Origin: Botrytis cinerea B05.10
Taxonomy: Eukaryota; Ascomycota; Leotiomycetes; Helotiales; Sclerotiniaceae
Length of the DNA: 64,000 bases
Direction of reading: 5' to 3'
Assembly: GCF_000143535.2 (NCBI RefSeq)
Contig: NC_037321.1
Location: forward strand, 1,612,001 to 1,676,000
Below the pieces are notes generated by a model. The model had not been told where the DNA came from. It made no database searches and was given only the letters and a program-made list of their open reading frames with translations. The position numbers were made by a program, and so were the translations under genes. Position 1 is the stretch's first letter. Each line of letters begins with the position of its first letter. Below, in pieces: positions 22,171 to 35,385 of this stretch.

Positions 22171-25100
22171 TTACAAGGAACTCCCCTTGGTCAAATACTG
22201 TGCAATGATACCAGCCTCTGGCGTTTCATATGGTGTCCTATACTCACTCGTTCCTTGACTGGTAACCCCTCCAATATCAAGTCCATTAGTTGAAGTCAGA
22301 CCGCCATGATCATTATCAAAATATCCCTTTTCTTTTCCCTTTAAGCTTGTCATCCTCAGCCTCTCCATATTTACTTCACTTTTTGTTTGTGAAAGATTGG
22401 CACTGCCAGGTCTTTTCTTCTTTTTATCCCCCTTTCCTTCTTTCCGCTTTCCAATCGAAGTTTCATTTTCGACTGAAGAATTTCCAGCTGTACGCATTCC
22501 TCTAAATTCCCTAACGACTTCAGCAAACCCTTCCTCCAAAGTCTTCATTCTTGCTAACATCAATCTTCCCATCATACCATCCGTAGTTTCTTCTTTTTTG
22601 TCACGTTTCATCGCCATCTTCGTAGCGATAGCCATTTGAGTTTGAAATGAACTCGGGACTGCGCCAAGTTGTGCATGCTCAAGACCCATTTCCGACAAAC
22701 TCATATTCAAACTAGATTCTTTATGACGTACAACGCGGTTACGTACCGGGTCTGGCTTACTGATAATTGGGGCAGATTGAAAATTTGCGCGATTGGGTAA
22801 AATAGGACGTGGGCGAACAGTTGTATTTGTGAAGTTGGCGGTTCTTGGAGTACGAGATCCTGATTGACCTGCTGGGGTGTTGGTTCCGGTATTAGCTTGT
22901 GAATACATTTTTGCCGTTAATGGCCGTGAACGAGGGGGCGAATTGGATGAGAGTGAAGAATTCTGAATAACAGGGTTGAAGAGAATCGTCGTCGTTGATA
23001 AATTCCTATCATGAGCTTTTTTCTTTGGTGTCGATTTGGATTGCTTTGAAGGAGAATTGTTTTGCTGAGTGACATCTTGTTGTGGATCAAAAGCCGCAGT
23101 GGGAGAAATGAATCTCGTTGCAGTTGGGGTTTGGAAATAATCTTCTTCCGATTCAGCACCACTTTGGCTAAAATTTGTCGCTGTGTGTTTATCCTCGGTA
23201 TGTTCGTCATCATCGTTGGACAATAGTTCATCATCTCCATCTGCATCTGTATGACCTCCACCAAACGAGTTTGGATGCAATTCATCATCTGAAATTCGAG
23301 TCATGTCATGAAATCCTGTAGACATAAATTCTGCCGGGTCGCTAGCCACAGATCTATTTCCGGAAAGCTGACGACTGAGTGCACGATGTTTCATGGCATT
23401 TGCTTGTCTAGACTGCCTTCGCATCTCTAATCTTTCCAATATAGAACGATCCTGTTCTTGTGGTGGACTAGCAACGTCCCCTTGATGTTCCATCCAGTTA
23501 TTGACGACAGTTTGAGTTTTTCGACGATCAAAACTAGGACGATTTCTACCAAGGTTATCTCTCGGCGCTAGCCTAAATACGTCATCAAGAGCTCTGTCTT
23601 TTTGGAAACCAGCAACGGAAGATTCATGTCTCCTTAAATTGGGACTAAAGAGTCCATGCCCACGATCTTGAAATGATATTGTTCGCTTCGATCGTTGCCC
23701 AACCTTCTCAACCAAATCCGTAGGTTCGAAGACAGATCTTGCCAAGAAAATCTTTTCGTAGGCACATATACTGAATAATAAGGGAAAATGAGTCATCTTG
23801 ATAACAGTACGATTCATCTTGATGAATGTTCTGAAAGGAAAGAAGAATCTGCATGGTGTGAGAACCCAAGCAAGAATGTTGGTTGGTGCTACGTAAGAGA
23901 AGAGAGCATCATTCTTGACCATAGAAATTGTGTTGACAGCAAAAACGAATTGATGTTCTTCGTTTGCATTTGAAACAATGGACATGAACGAGTTTGTTAA
24001 AACCGTAATGAGAATGGTAATAACGAGGAAGTGACAAATAAATAGGAAAAGCACAAGTAATGCCTTTCCTAAGAAATTGTAAGTTTCCCATGCTTCCCAT
24101 GCCGCGGGTGTAAATCCCATCAATATCTGAAAGATCTTGTAGGCAACTCCTGCTGCATCATATTCACTTTTCCCAAATGATAGAGTGAATGCAACAAAAA
24201 ATCCACTACAAGCTATCAATATTAGTACAAATACTGCCACAAGGTCAATTGCCATCAATCTGAACGCGATCAATAGTTGTGAGAAATATCGATAATGATC
24301 CAGAACACTGAATAATCGAGGGAAGAGTAGGATTGCATTAGTTGCAAGAACATCATATGCCATACTATTCCACTCCTCTCTTCCATAGTCCACCAAGAAA
24401 ATGCCATATAACCGCATGCAATAGTAAATAGTAAGTAAAACTAGAATACCCAAATCGAAAGCATTCCAGAAACTCATAATATATAACGAGAATCCTTGTT
24501 CATTGAACCCAACTACCTCATCAAGCATGAAACCTGCACTCCAAAACCAAAATATGACTTCGAGACCAGTGATGTCTGTTGATCTTTGACTGAGAACGGC
24601 TAGAAAAAGAACAAGAAGAATGGCGAGTGAGCAAGTCGAGAAGAATTGTCGATATCTTGGTACCCTCAACCTCGAGAGTTTGAATAGAGATGCATCTCTT
24701 GGATCATATAATGTGACCGTTCTCCTAGTCAAAGTTTGAATTGCTTGTTCCGATTCTGGTTCTTTATTTTGAAGTTTGGGGCGACTGACCGTCGCCCCAT
24801 ATTGAAGTTGATCACGGGTAAGCAATGGGACCGCACTTCCATTGCTTGGATCTGGTTTCTTGTATCCAGTCCGATTTATTGATGTACGATGAAGGTTATC
24901 GGCCGCAGAATGGAATACAATAGTTCCAGCCCATATGGCTTCTAGTTGTTGCACTACAAGCGGATGTGCCAAAAATCGTTTCGCAGACGCCCTGATAGCT
25001 ACCTCCAAAGTTGAGATCCTAGCAGCAACTGGTTTTGCACGATTTCTTTGATTCCAGTTTGTTGTAGGTGGATTCGGTTCTGCCAATCCTTGTAATGGAA

Positions 25101-25785
25101 AGAAGTCATAGGAAAGAGCATCGATCAACTCTCTAGTATTGTATTCCTTCAATAATTTGATAGCTAGAAGCTCACAAACTAAAGCTCTCGTCAAGCTATT
25201 CCCGGCATTACCTGGATTTGCTTGACTCTCCTTTTTGAATTGTAAACAGTTTGCCATCAATGCATATAAAGTAGCTCGAGAGAAGTGCGAAATTCGAATT
25301 TGCTGTTGCATAGGCTTCACCAAGAACTGTGACACTTGTGGGGACCGTAATTGATCCCATGTTAACGTAGTTTCCGTCCGCGGAAGGATGATAAGTCGAA
25401 TGGCATGTGTAAGGTTATATACTGGAAGCGCGTCTAATCAAATGTTAGCACTGGGTTTCTGGAAAGAGATTCAGAAATGCTAGATACCCAGATGTGCGGC
25501 GGAAAATATAGGCAAGAGAGGTTGATCTTCATCACCATCTTCTTCCTCTACTTCGTCTATATTACTTCCTTCATCGTCATCTCCCCCATCATTTTGTTGC
25601 GCAATCTCTTCCTCTGTATCTTCTTCAATTTCCGTTTCCGTAAAATCTGCGGATGCGTGTCGAGGTAAACGCTCTCCTCTCGCCGCCGTTGTCGAAGGTC
25701 GGTCAACGTACAGTGATGAGAAAGGGGAATGTATTTCTTGAGGGCGTCGTCGAGCTTTCTTCGGCCGCAGTAATGAAGACAGCAT
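22171..25785 (-). CDS. YVC1: TRP-like vacuolar cation channel (YVC1 family)
   Basis: Homologue of the fungal TRPY channel, which releases calcium from the vacuole. Exons 25785-25488 and 25433-22171 encode 1186 residues. The first exon ends in a strongly acidic stretch (DDDEGSNIDEVEEEDGDED). The junction restores AAHLDALPVYNLTHAIRL and then TTLTWDQLRSPQVSQFL, typical of the N-terminal cytosolic domain. Six hydrophobic helices follow from roughly residue 365 to 600, including STCSLAILLVLFLAVL, FDLGILVLLTIYYCMRLYG and LLIAFRLMAIDLVAVFVLIL. The pore region is FQILMGFTPAAWEAW, followed by FLFICHFLVITILITVLTN. The long tail is Ser/Asp/Lys-rich and likely disordered. The ATG at 25785 (MLSSLLRPKKARRRP) is the first in frame. 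The family call is secure; functional transfer from yeast is by homology. Confidence 0.93.
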
Positions 25786-27254
25786 TTTTGCTTGGAGTGT
25801 TTCCAACTGGAAGTTCGTGCGTGGTTGAGGGATTTACTCCTGTGTGGTCGCAAAGTAGGAAGGAAGACTGGTTGCTTGGGAGGCTGCCTTTCTTAATTTA
25901 TTTCATCTTGTAGCGACAGGAGTTGAAGAAATAAAGCAACGCGATCAGAAGACGGATCGAGCGAAGGAATAGTTTCAAAGATCTGTAAATAAGTCAAGAA
26001 AGAAGTAAAGAAATCTTTAATTTCCAGGTTATCGCGTTTCTCGAGCACTTTTTAATTATTTCTCGTCCCAGCTCCCAGAACCAAGGCTCGGTCGTTCGAA
26101 GAGTGGATGGATATCCCTTGATGAAGATCAAGCAACCAATCTATCGAATTAATTAAATTATATATCAAAACAAGATCAAGGGAGTGACAATGAAGACATG
26201 AAATCTCTTCCTGCAACGAGAAGAAAGAGTAGCAGATGGCAACGCGAATCCTGTTTCATTTGCTTATCTCACAACCCCCCCAAATTCACATACAATATCA
26301 AATCGACATTCAGCCCATACTGGCCGAGAATTGGGGAAACCTAGAATCAATGATCTCAACTTTTTGGGGAAGGCAATCAATCATGTCATTGCACGCCGAG
26401 ACACCCTTGATGCGATGCACACTGCTCGTTTATATGCATGCTGCCGATCAATCCTGGCCATGAAGTTCCTGTCTCATCCAATCAACGAACGAAGTGCGAG
26501 AACATGAATTGAGGGCTATCTAAAGATAAAGACGGAGGTCGGTACATGCGAAGTGCTTGCTGAGTCTCACTTCGCAGGTGTAAAACTACGTTGCCGTTCG
26601 TATGCGATGTCCTCGTGATCGGGTGAAGATAGAGAGATGTATTGTGTGCCATTTTGCCATTGTTGAGGTAGAATCCTTTCTCCCGTTGCTACTCTCTCGC
26701 CTCTCCATCGCTCGTCTCAACACACCAAGATACCATTATCATGCATGCATTATAGTTCATTTTAAGAAGTTGGTGGCTTGCAAACTTTTAATATGGGGGA
26801 GGGTCAGCTTACCTTACTTGCATGATGAAAAGAAGAAGCTGCCAAAACGAGAGTCTCATTGGATTGCTCGAGAGGTAGTTCATCCTTCCGCCGTTTCCCA
26901 AATGTTCTGGCCCCGTTTGTAGATGTCCTATCGTCGAACAGGGACGGCATTGTTCCATTTTCCTGAATGATTTTCCTCCCCCTCGTGTGTGCTGTGTGCA
27001 CTAGGCGTCGATTGTGTCTCAAATCTCGAACACATTAATTTTCTTTCCACAGGACGATTGACCTGCGCGCGAGCTCATCGATTCACAGGAAACCCGCATG
27101 AGCGATTTAAAAAATTGGTTCATCATCAGAGACATACTCGTACACACAGATAATTATTGTATTTTGCAGCTTCCTCTATTGGACCATGCGCAGGTGGTCA
27201 ATGGCAATTGGTGTGGGCGAGATAAAATGCCACATCGGTTATGAGTGGGGGGTG

Positions 27255-27287
27255 GGAGGGAAAGAGAGAAAGAGAGAGAGAGAGAAA
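27255..27287. repeat. GA-rich microsatellite
   Basis: A GGGAAAGAGAGAAAGAGAGA-type purine tract in the region between two divergent promoters. Confidence 0.85.
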
Positions 27288-27924
27288 TGCTTCCGGGGGC
27301 TTGCTTGAACTCATAAGGCGCACACCACCGATTAATCAACGAACAGACCGCCATTCTTCCCCATGGTATATATGAAGTGCGACAATGGAAGAATGTAGAT
27401 CTGACTCGCATGCATTTCATCGCTTGGCTGGGCTTGGTTCGAGATCTTGTTTTCGTATGCGAGTCTGAATGTTATTATCAATAGCGACATCAATACACTC
27501 ACCGCACAAACAGCGATGGGGTGAATGCAACATTTAATATTTGCAGCCACCAAGACAGTTTTACATCCTGCAATAACGGTGGCATTACAGCCTCCCACAT
27601 GAAAATAGAGGGGGGCGTAGAAGGGGCATTGATGTCTATGTAGCTGCGGTGTATCACTGATGTGTCAGTATCAGCATCAGAACACAGAAACGACAGCCTT
27701 TCATGCAAACATTCGGTATGGAATAGGAGAGATGTTGAGAGACCAACAGCTGCTATATACTGTGTACTGGTTTATGTTCCGATAGCACAGCACAGAACAG
27801 AACATATAACCTGCTATACGAAGTGCTGTCGTAACCTCACTCCAAATAAATGCTGTGACGATCTATCTCCCTCATATCCATATGATGCATTTTCAACACG
27901 ACTTCCAATTAATTATTCCAAGTC

Positions 27925-27941
27925 CACGTGCTGTTCACGTG
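27925..27941. promoter_or_regulatory. Twin CACGTG E-boxes
   Basis: Two perfect CACGTG palindromes spaced 11 bp centre to centre, about 460 bp upstream of the URA2-like start. Such boxes bind basic helix-loop-helix factors in fungi; use here is inference. Confidence 0.4.
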
Positions 27942-28396
27942 CTGCCCCGATAAGGCTTCACTCCACCTTTATGACATAATAATGTCGGTGTTATTCTGGC
28001 AATATACCGGCGAAAAGTTCTTGAGGGGCACGAGGGGTAGATGCAAGGCTGATGATAATTGGTGACAGCCTTGACTTCGCTTCCCTGCTAGCGTCACACA
28101 CTAAGCCCGATATCGAATCGGCTCTCCTCGGTTGTTCAGCACCAGAAAAAAAAATTGAGGAGTCCCATTTTCTGGAGAGAAATTCCTAAACTCCTAAAAA
28201 CTTATTCAACACTTTCAATCTTTGATACCCAAAAAGTCGTACGGTCAGGAATTATTCTTTGATATTTGACCTACAAACTGGCGAACTTGGATCACTAAAG
28301 CACTCCTCAATCTGCTTTGCAGCTTGTTGAAGGGCAATTCTTGAAGTCCTTGCGCGCAGATCTTTAAAAACCGTCTTTTCAATATCTTACATCATA

Positions 28397-31300
28397 ATGG
28401 CAGAATTAGTTTTCCCTCCCGTTGCCGCCCCAATCCTCAATGGCACTGATGAAGGACTCATCAGTTTGGAATTGAAGGATGGCACAATTTATCAAGGATA
28501 TAGTTTTGGTGCGCAGAAGAGTGTCGCGGGAGAATTGGTCTTCCAGACAGGTATGGTGGGGTACCCAGAATCCATCACTGACCCTTCATACCGTGGACAA
28601 ATCTTGGTCATTACGTTCCCTTTGGTGGGCAATTATGGTGTACCATCTCGAGAAACCATGGATGAACTCCTCAAGGATCTGCCAGCGCATTTCGAAGCAT
28701 CACAGATCCACATCGCAGGTTTGATTTGCGCTTCATACGCAGGCGAAGAGTTTTCTCATTTCCTCGCAACCTCTTCTTTGGGAGCATGGTTGAAAGAGCA
28801 AGGTGTCCCAGCAATCTATGGTGTTGACACCAGAGCTTTAACCAAGAGAATACGAGAAGAAGGTAGTATGCTTGGACGAATGTTGTTGCAAAAGAACATC
28901 CCTGCCAGTGGAAACGACAACATCTCTGCTTTATCTACAAAGGATTGGAGATCATCATTCGAAGCAATTGATTGGGTCGACCCCAATGCCAAGAACCTTG
29001 TCGCAGATGGTAAGTTTCTACTTTGCTATAGCCCGAATGAAGGGCTAACATAATGCCTTAGTATCAATTCGCGAGCCAAAATTATACAAACCTGATCCTT
29101 CGAATGCTTTGAAACATCCTTCTGGTAGACCTATACGTGTGTTGTGTTTGGACGTTGGTTTGAAATACAACCAGCTGCGTTGTCTTGTAAAGCGTGGTGT
29201 GGAAGTTCTCGTCTGCCCATGGGATTATGATTTCCCTGCTCTCGCCGGCAAGGATTATGACGGTCTATTCATCTCCAACGGTCCTGGTGATCCAGCCATG
29301 ATGGATAAAACTGTCAAGCACATTCAATCTGCCTTGAAGGAGAACCGTACACCAATTTTCGGTATCTGTCTTGGACATCAACTTCTCGCTAGGGCTGCTG
29401 GAGCTCAAACCGAAAAGATGAAGTTCGGTAACCGTGGACATAACATTCCATGCACAAACATGTTGACCGGAAAATGTCATATTACTTCCCAAAACCACGG
29501 TTTCGCTGTCCAAACTAGCTCCTTGCCTTCAGAATGGGAGGAACTTTTCGTTAATGCCAACGATGGAAGTAACGAGGGTATCAGACATGTCAACAGGCCA
29601 TACTTCAGTGTTCAATTCCATCCAGAAAGTACTCCTGGACCAAGGGATACTGAATTCCTCTTTGATGTCTTCATCAACACTATCCAAAAGACTCTCGATG
29701 ACGAAAAACTTCTTTCCGCACCAGTTGTCTTCCCAGGTGGTGAGAAAGCTGAGAATGAGAAGCTTACGCCTAAGGTCAACGTCAAGAAAGTCCTTGTTTT
29801 GGGTAGTGGTGGTCTTAGTATCGGTCAAGCAGGCGAATTCGATTACTCTGGAAGTCAAGCTATCAAAGCTCTTAAAGAGGAAGGAATCTATACCATCTTG
29901 ATCAACCCTAACATCGCTACAATTCAAACTTCCAAAGGATTGGCTGATAAGGTCTATTTCCTTCCCGTCACAGCTGATTTTGTTCGCAAAGTCATCAAGC
30001 ACGAGAAGCCTGATGCAATTTACGTCACATTTGGTGGCCAAACTGCTTTATCTGTTGGTATTCAACTCAAGGATGAATTCGAAGAGCTCGGAGGTAAGTA
30101 AAGATCGCTTTCTTCACCCACTCCCCTTCCCCATTTTCCATGTCCAAATTATTCTGAACATCCAAATCTGGCTGGGCAGTCTAATTCCTTGAATCTCCCT
30201 TATACCTTTACAAATAATACCTGCTAACTTGTATCAAGTTCGCGTCCTCGGTACCCCAATTTCCACTGTCATCACTACTGAAGATCGAGAGTTGTTCGCT
30301 CGCAGTATGGAGTCGATTGGTGAGAAATGCGCCAAATCCGCTTCAGCGAACAACATCGATGAAGCTATGCATGTCGTGAAGGACATTGGATTCCCAGTCA
30401 TCGTTCGCGCTGCATATGCTTTGGGAGGTCTTGGAAGTGGTTTTGCAGACAATGAGGAAGAATTACTTGAACTCTGCAACAAAGCTTTCGCCGCCAGTCC
30501 TCAAGTTTTGATCGAGCGAAGTATGAAGGGATGGAAGGAAATTGAGTACGAGGTTGTCCGTGATTGTCGTGACAACTGTATCACAGTTTGTAACATGGAG
30601 AACTTCGATCCTCTGGGTATTCACACTGGAGACTCCATTGTTGTTGCTCCTTCTCAAACATTATCCGATGAGGATTACAACATGTTGAGAACCACAGCTG
30701 TTAACGTCATTCGCCATCTCGGAGTTGTTGGAGAATGTAACATTCAATACGCACTCAACCCTGACTCGAAGGAATACTGTATTATCGAGGTCAACGCTAG
30801 ATTGTCCAGATCTTCAGCCCTCGCATCCAAGGCTACTGGATATCCATTGGCTTTCATCGCCGCAAAGCTCGGTCTTAACATCCCACTCAACGAAATCAAG
30901 AACTCAGTCACTCAACAGACCTGCGCTTGTTTCGAACCATCTTTGGATTATGTTGTTGTTAAGATGCCACGTTGGGATTTGAAGAAGTTCACTCGTGTTT
31001 CTACACAACTTGGTTCATCAATGAAGAGTGTCGGTGAAGTTATGAGTATCGGAAGAACTTTCGAAGAAGCTATTCAGAAAGCAATCCGTGCTATTGATTT
31101 CCATAACTTGGGTTTCAGTGCAACAAAGGCATTAATGTCAATTGATGATGAACTTCAAACGCCTTCCGATCAACGTCTCTTTGCAATCGCTAATGCCATG
31201 CAATCTGGTTACTCTGTTAACAAGATTTGGGAAATGACAAAGATTGACAAATGGTTCTTGAACAAGCTCAAGGGATTGAATGACTTCAGCAAGCACATGT

Positions 31301-34300
31301 CAACCTTCAACACTAGCACCATCTCATATGACCAAATCAGACAAGCCAAACAACTTGGATTCTGCGATAGACAATTGGCTAAATTCTGGGATTCTACAGA
31401 ACTTGCTGTTAGATTGTTGAGAACCGAAGCTGGTATTGTCCCAGTTGTTAAGCAAATTGATACCGTTGCTGCCGAGTTCGAGGCCCACACCAATTATCTT
31501 TACATGACCTACAACGGATCTGAGAGCGATATCTCTTTCAATGACCACGGTGTCATGGTCCTCGGTTCTGGAGTTTACAGAATTGGTTCTTCCGTCGAAT
31601 TCGATTGGTGTTCCGTTCGTGCTATTAGAACTCTTCGGGAATCTGGTTTCAAGACTGTCATGGTCAACTATAACCCTGAGACTGTCAGTACCGATTATGA
31701 TGAAGCCGACAGATTGTACTTTGAGAACATCAACCTCGAAACCATCCTCGACATTTACGAATTGGAGTCTTCAAGTGGTGTTCTCATTGCTATGGGAGGT
31801 CAAACACCAAACAACATTGCTCTCCCACTTCACCGACAGAATGTCAAGATTCTTGGAACATCACCAGAAATGATTGATACTGCTGAGAATCGTTTCAAGT
31901 TCTCTCGTATGCTTGATGGCATCCATGTTGATCAACCAACATGGAAAGAGTTGACTAGTTTCGAGGATGCTAAAACATTCTGTAACAAGGTCTCTTATCC
32001 AGTGCTCGTTAGACCTTCATATGTGCTTTCAGGTGCAGCTATGAACACTGTTTACTCCGAACCAGATCTTGAAGCTTATCTTGCTCAAGCTGTTGAAGTT
32101 TCAAGAGATCATCCAGTCGTTATCACCAAATATATCGAAAATGCAAAGGAAATTGAAATGGACGCTGTTGCAAAGGATGGTGTTATGGTTGGTCACTTTA
32201 TCTCTGAGCATGTTGAAAACGCCGGTGTACATTCTGGTGATGCTACTTTGATTTTACCACCTCAAGATCTCGACCCTACCACTATCAAGAGAATTGAGGA
32301 AGCTACTCGCTTGATTGGTAAAGCTCTTAACATCACTGGTCCTTATAACATTCAATTCATCGCCAAGGACAATGATATTAAGGTCATCGAATGTAATGTT
32401 CGTGCATCTAGATCGACTCCATTCGTTTCAAAGGTCATGGGTGTTGATCTTATTGAAATGGCTACTAAAGCCATTATGGGTGTACCATTCATGCCATACC
32501 CACCTACCGAATTACCTGCAGGCTGCGTTGGTGTTAAAGTACCTCAATTCAGTTTCTCTCGACTTTCTGGTGCTGATCCAGTTCTTGGTGTCGAGATGGC
32601 TTCTACTGGTGAAGTTGCTTGTTTCGGTCGTGATAAGTATGAGGCTTACATCAAAGCATTGATCTCTACTGGATTCAAATTACCAAAGCAAAACATTCTC
32701 CTTTCTATTGGTTCATACAAGGACAAGAAGGAAATGCTTCCATCTGTTGTCAAGCTTCAAAAGTTGGGTTACAAACTTTTCGCTACAGCCGGTACCGCAG
32801 ATTTCTTACAAGAACATGATGTCCCAGTTCAGTACCTCGAAATTCTCGGAAAGGGTGAGGATGATCAAAAATCGGAATATTCTTTGACTCAACATCTTGC
32901 CAATAACATGATTGATCTTTATATCAATCTTCCTTCCAGCAACAGATATAGAAGACCTGCCAACTACATGAGTAAGGGTTACCAAACTAGACGTATGGCT
33001 GTCGATTATCAAACACCTTTGGTCACCAACGTCAAGAACGCCAAGATCCTTATCGAAGCCATCGCAAGACATTATGATATGGAAGTCAGTGGATTCGATG
33101 CACAAACTAGTCACAGAACTGTTGTTCTTCCTGGTCTTATCAACATTGCATCTTTCGTTCCTGGCATCACCACTCCTGGCAGCCGTGATTTCCAAACTGT
33201 CACCAAAGCATCAATTGCATCTGGTTTCAGTATGATTCGTGTTATGCCTCTTGGTCTTGATGGATCAGTCACTGATGCTAGAGCATTGAAGGTAGCTCAA
33301 CTTAACAGCAAACTTGGTTCATCTTGCGATTACAATTTCTCTGTTGCCGCAACTTCATCTAACGCCGATCAAATTAGTCAAGTCACTGGTGAAGTTGGCT
33401 CTCTCTTCATCCCATTCAATCACTTGTCCGATAATATCAGCAAGGTAGCTGCTGTTACTGCTCATTTTGAATCTTGGCCATCTTTCAAGCCAATCATCAC
33501 TGATGCAAAGATGACCGATCTTGCATCAATTCTACTTCTCGCAAGTCTCCATAGCCGAAAGATTCACATCACCAATGTCACCACCAAGGATGATATTGGA
33601 TTGATTGATTTGGCTAAGCAAAAAGGTCTTCAAGTCACTTGTGATGTTTCAGTGTACGCCCTTTTCTTCAGCCAAGATGATTACCCTGAAGCTTCTTTCC
33701 TTCCAACTGCCAAGGACCAAGAAGCATTATGGGAACACATGAACATCATTGATGTCTTTTCTATTGGTAGCTTACCATATCAACTTGCAACTCTTGCAAA
33801 GGCAGAGGCAGACGCCGCTGTTGGTATTGCTGACACTTTGCCTCTACTGTTCTCAGCTGTTGCAGATGGTAGACTCACAGTCGATGATATTAAGGCTCGT
33901 CTCCATGACAATCCAAAGGAGATTTTCGAAATTCACGATCAAGTCGGAGCTTCCGTAGAGGTTGAGATTGATAGACCACACACTGTCAAGCCAGGAACAG
34001 TTTGGTCGCCACTTGTTGGACAGGTCACAAGAGGAGCTGTCCAAAGAGTCATCTTCCAAGATAAGACTGCTTGTCTAGATGGTTTACCAACTCAAGATGC
34101 TATTGATGGTAAAGATATGTCATCTCATCTTATTGATTTACATACCACAGTACCACAATCACCACTTGTCAAGGCTAATCTTGGATCCCCAGCTATGGGA
34201 CCAAGACCTGATAGCTCTCATGGATTGAGAAAGTTCTCTTCATTTGCTGGTGCATCATCTTCAGCTATGCGACCTGCAACTCGTTCAAGGTTCTTGGACG

Positions 34301-35385
34301 GTGCTGCCAGCCAAGCACCACAACTTGGTTCAACAGCTGAAGATTTGGGTGCTCCATTATACCCTCAACCAACAATATCACCATCTCTACAAACCCTCCT
34401 CGGCCAATCGCCATTCAAGAATCAACACGTTCTTTCGGTCAATCAATTCTCCCGTCAAGATCTTCATCTTCTTTTCTCTGTTGCTCAAGAAATGAGATTG
34501 GGTGTTCAACGCGAAGGTGTTCTTTCTATTCTCAAGGGACGTCTTCTTTGCACAATGTTCTACGAACCATCTACTCGTACATCTGCATCATTTGATGCTG
34601 CTATGCAAAGATTGGGTGGACGAACAGTTGCAATCGCTACTTCTCATTCTTCCACTGTCAAGGGCGAATCTCTTGCAGATACCATCCGCACTCTTGGTTG
34701 TTATGGAGATGCTATTGTCCTTCGTCACCCTGAAGAGAGTAGTGCTTCAACTGCTGCCAAATTTTCTCCAGTTCCAATTATCAACGGAGGTAATGGAAGC
34801 AAAGAACACCCAACTCAAGCATTCTTGGATTTGTTCACAATCAGAGAAGAATTGGGTACTGTTGGTGGTCTTACCATTACCTTTACTGGTGATCTTAGAT
34901 ATGGTCGTACCGTTCACTCTCTCGTCAAGCTTCTTCAACATTATGATGTTCACATCCAGCTTGTCTCCCCACAAGCTTTATCCCTTCCACAAGAGATCTT
35001 GGCACTTATCAAATCTAAGCCTGGTCAATTACTTTCAGTTTCTACTGAGTTGACCCCCGAGATCCTTGCTAGATCCGATGTCCTTTACTGTACTCGTGTA
35101 CAAAAGGAGCGATTTGCCGATTTGGAAGAGTATGAGAGATTGAAGGATAGTTTCATCATTGATAACAAGACATTGAGAAATGCAAAGAGTTCAATGATTG
35201 TTATGCATCCATTGCCGAGAAATGCCGAGATTGGAGAGGAAGTGGATTTCGATCAAAGAGCTGCATACTTTAGACAGGTACGTTATGAAGCTTCCCCAAT
35301 TATACAATTTTTACTAACCCTTTTATAGATGAGATATGGCCTTTACTGTCGCATGGCATTGTTGGCTTTGGTATTAGCCCCATAG
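28397..35385 (+). CDS. URA2: CPSase II-aspartate carbamoyltransferase multifunctional protein
   Basis: Catalyses the first two steps of de novo pyrimidine synthesis: carbamoyl phosphate from glutamine, bicarbonate and ATP, then carbamoyl aspartate. Exons: 28397-29009, 29062-30093, 30239-35277, 35329-35385, giving 2246 residues, near yeast Ura2 (2214). Domains in order: small CPSase subunit and glutamine amidotransferase, with nucleophile Cys in [14 protein letters not shown] and His in VQFHPES; two ATP-grasp CPSase halves; an allosteric domain from about residue 1365 ([17 protein letters not shown]); a dihydroorotase-like domain near 1500 where the usual metal-binding HxH after PGLI is replaced ([14 protein letters not shown]), hence inactive; and ATCase from about 1940 with [22 protein letters not shown] and [11 protein letters not shown]. 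Dihydroorotase must be encoded elsewhere, as in other fungi. Feedback inhibition by UTP is known for the family. Confidence 0.98.

Larger units (their letters stand above)
25786..28396. other. Divergent intergenic region between YVC1-like and URA2-like genes
   Basis: This holds 2.6 kb with no supportable gene. It has a purine-rich GA tract and, close to the URA2 side, two CACGTG boxes. Short frames at 26236-27979 on both strands lack domain features. Confidence 0.5.

Noticed and set aside
29529..30041. 170-codon frame antisense to URA2
   Set aside because: It lies wholly opposite a strongly conserved coding exon and has no domain features; a shadow frame.
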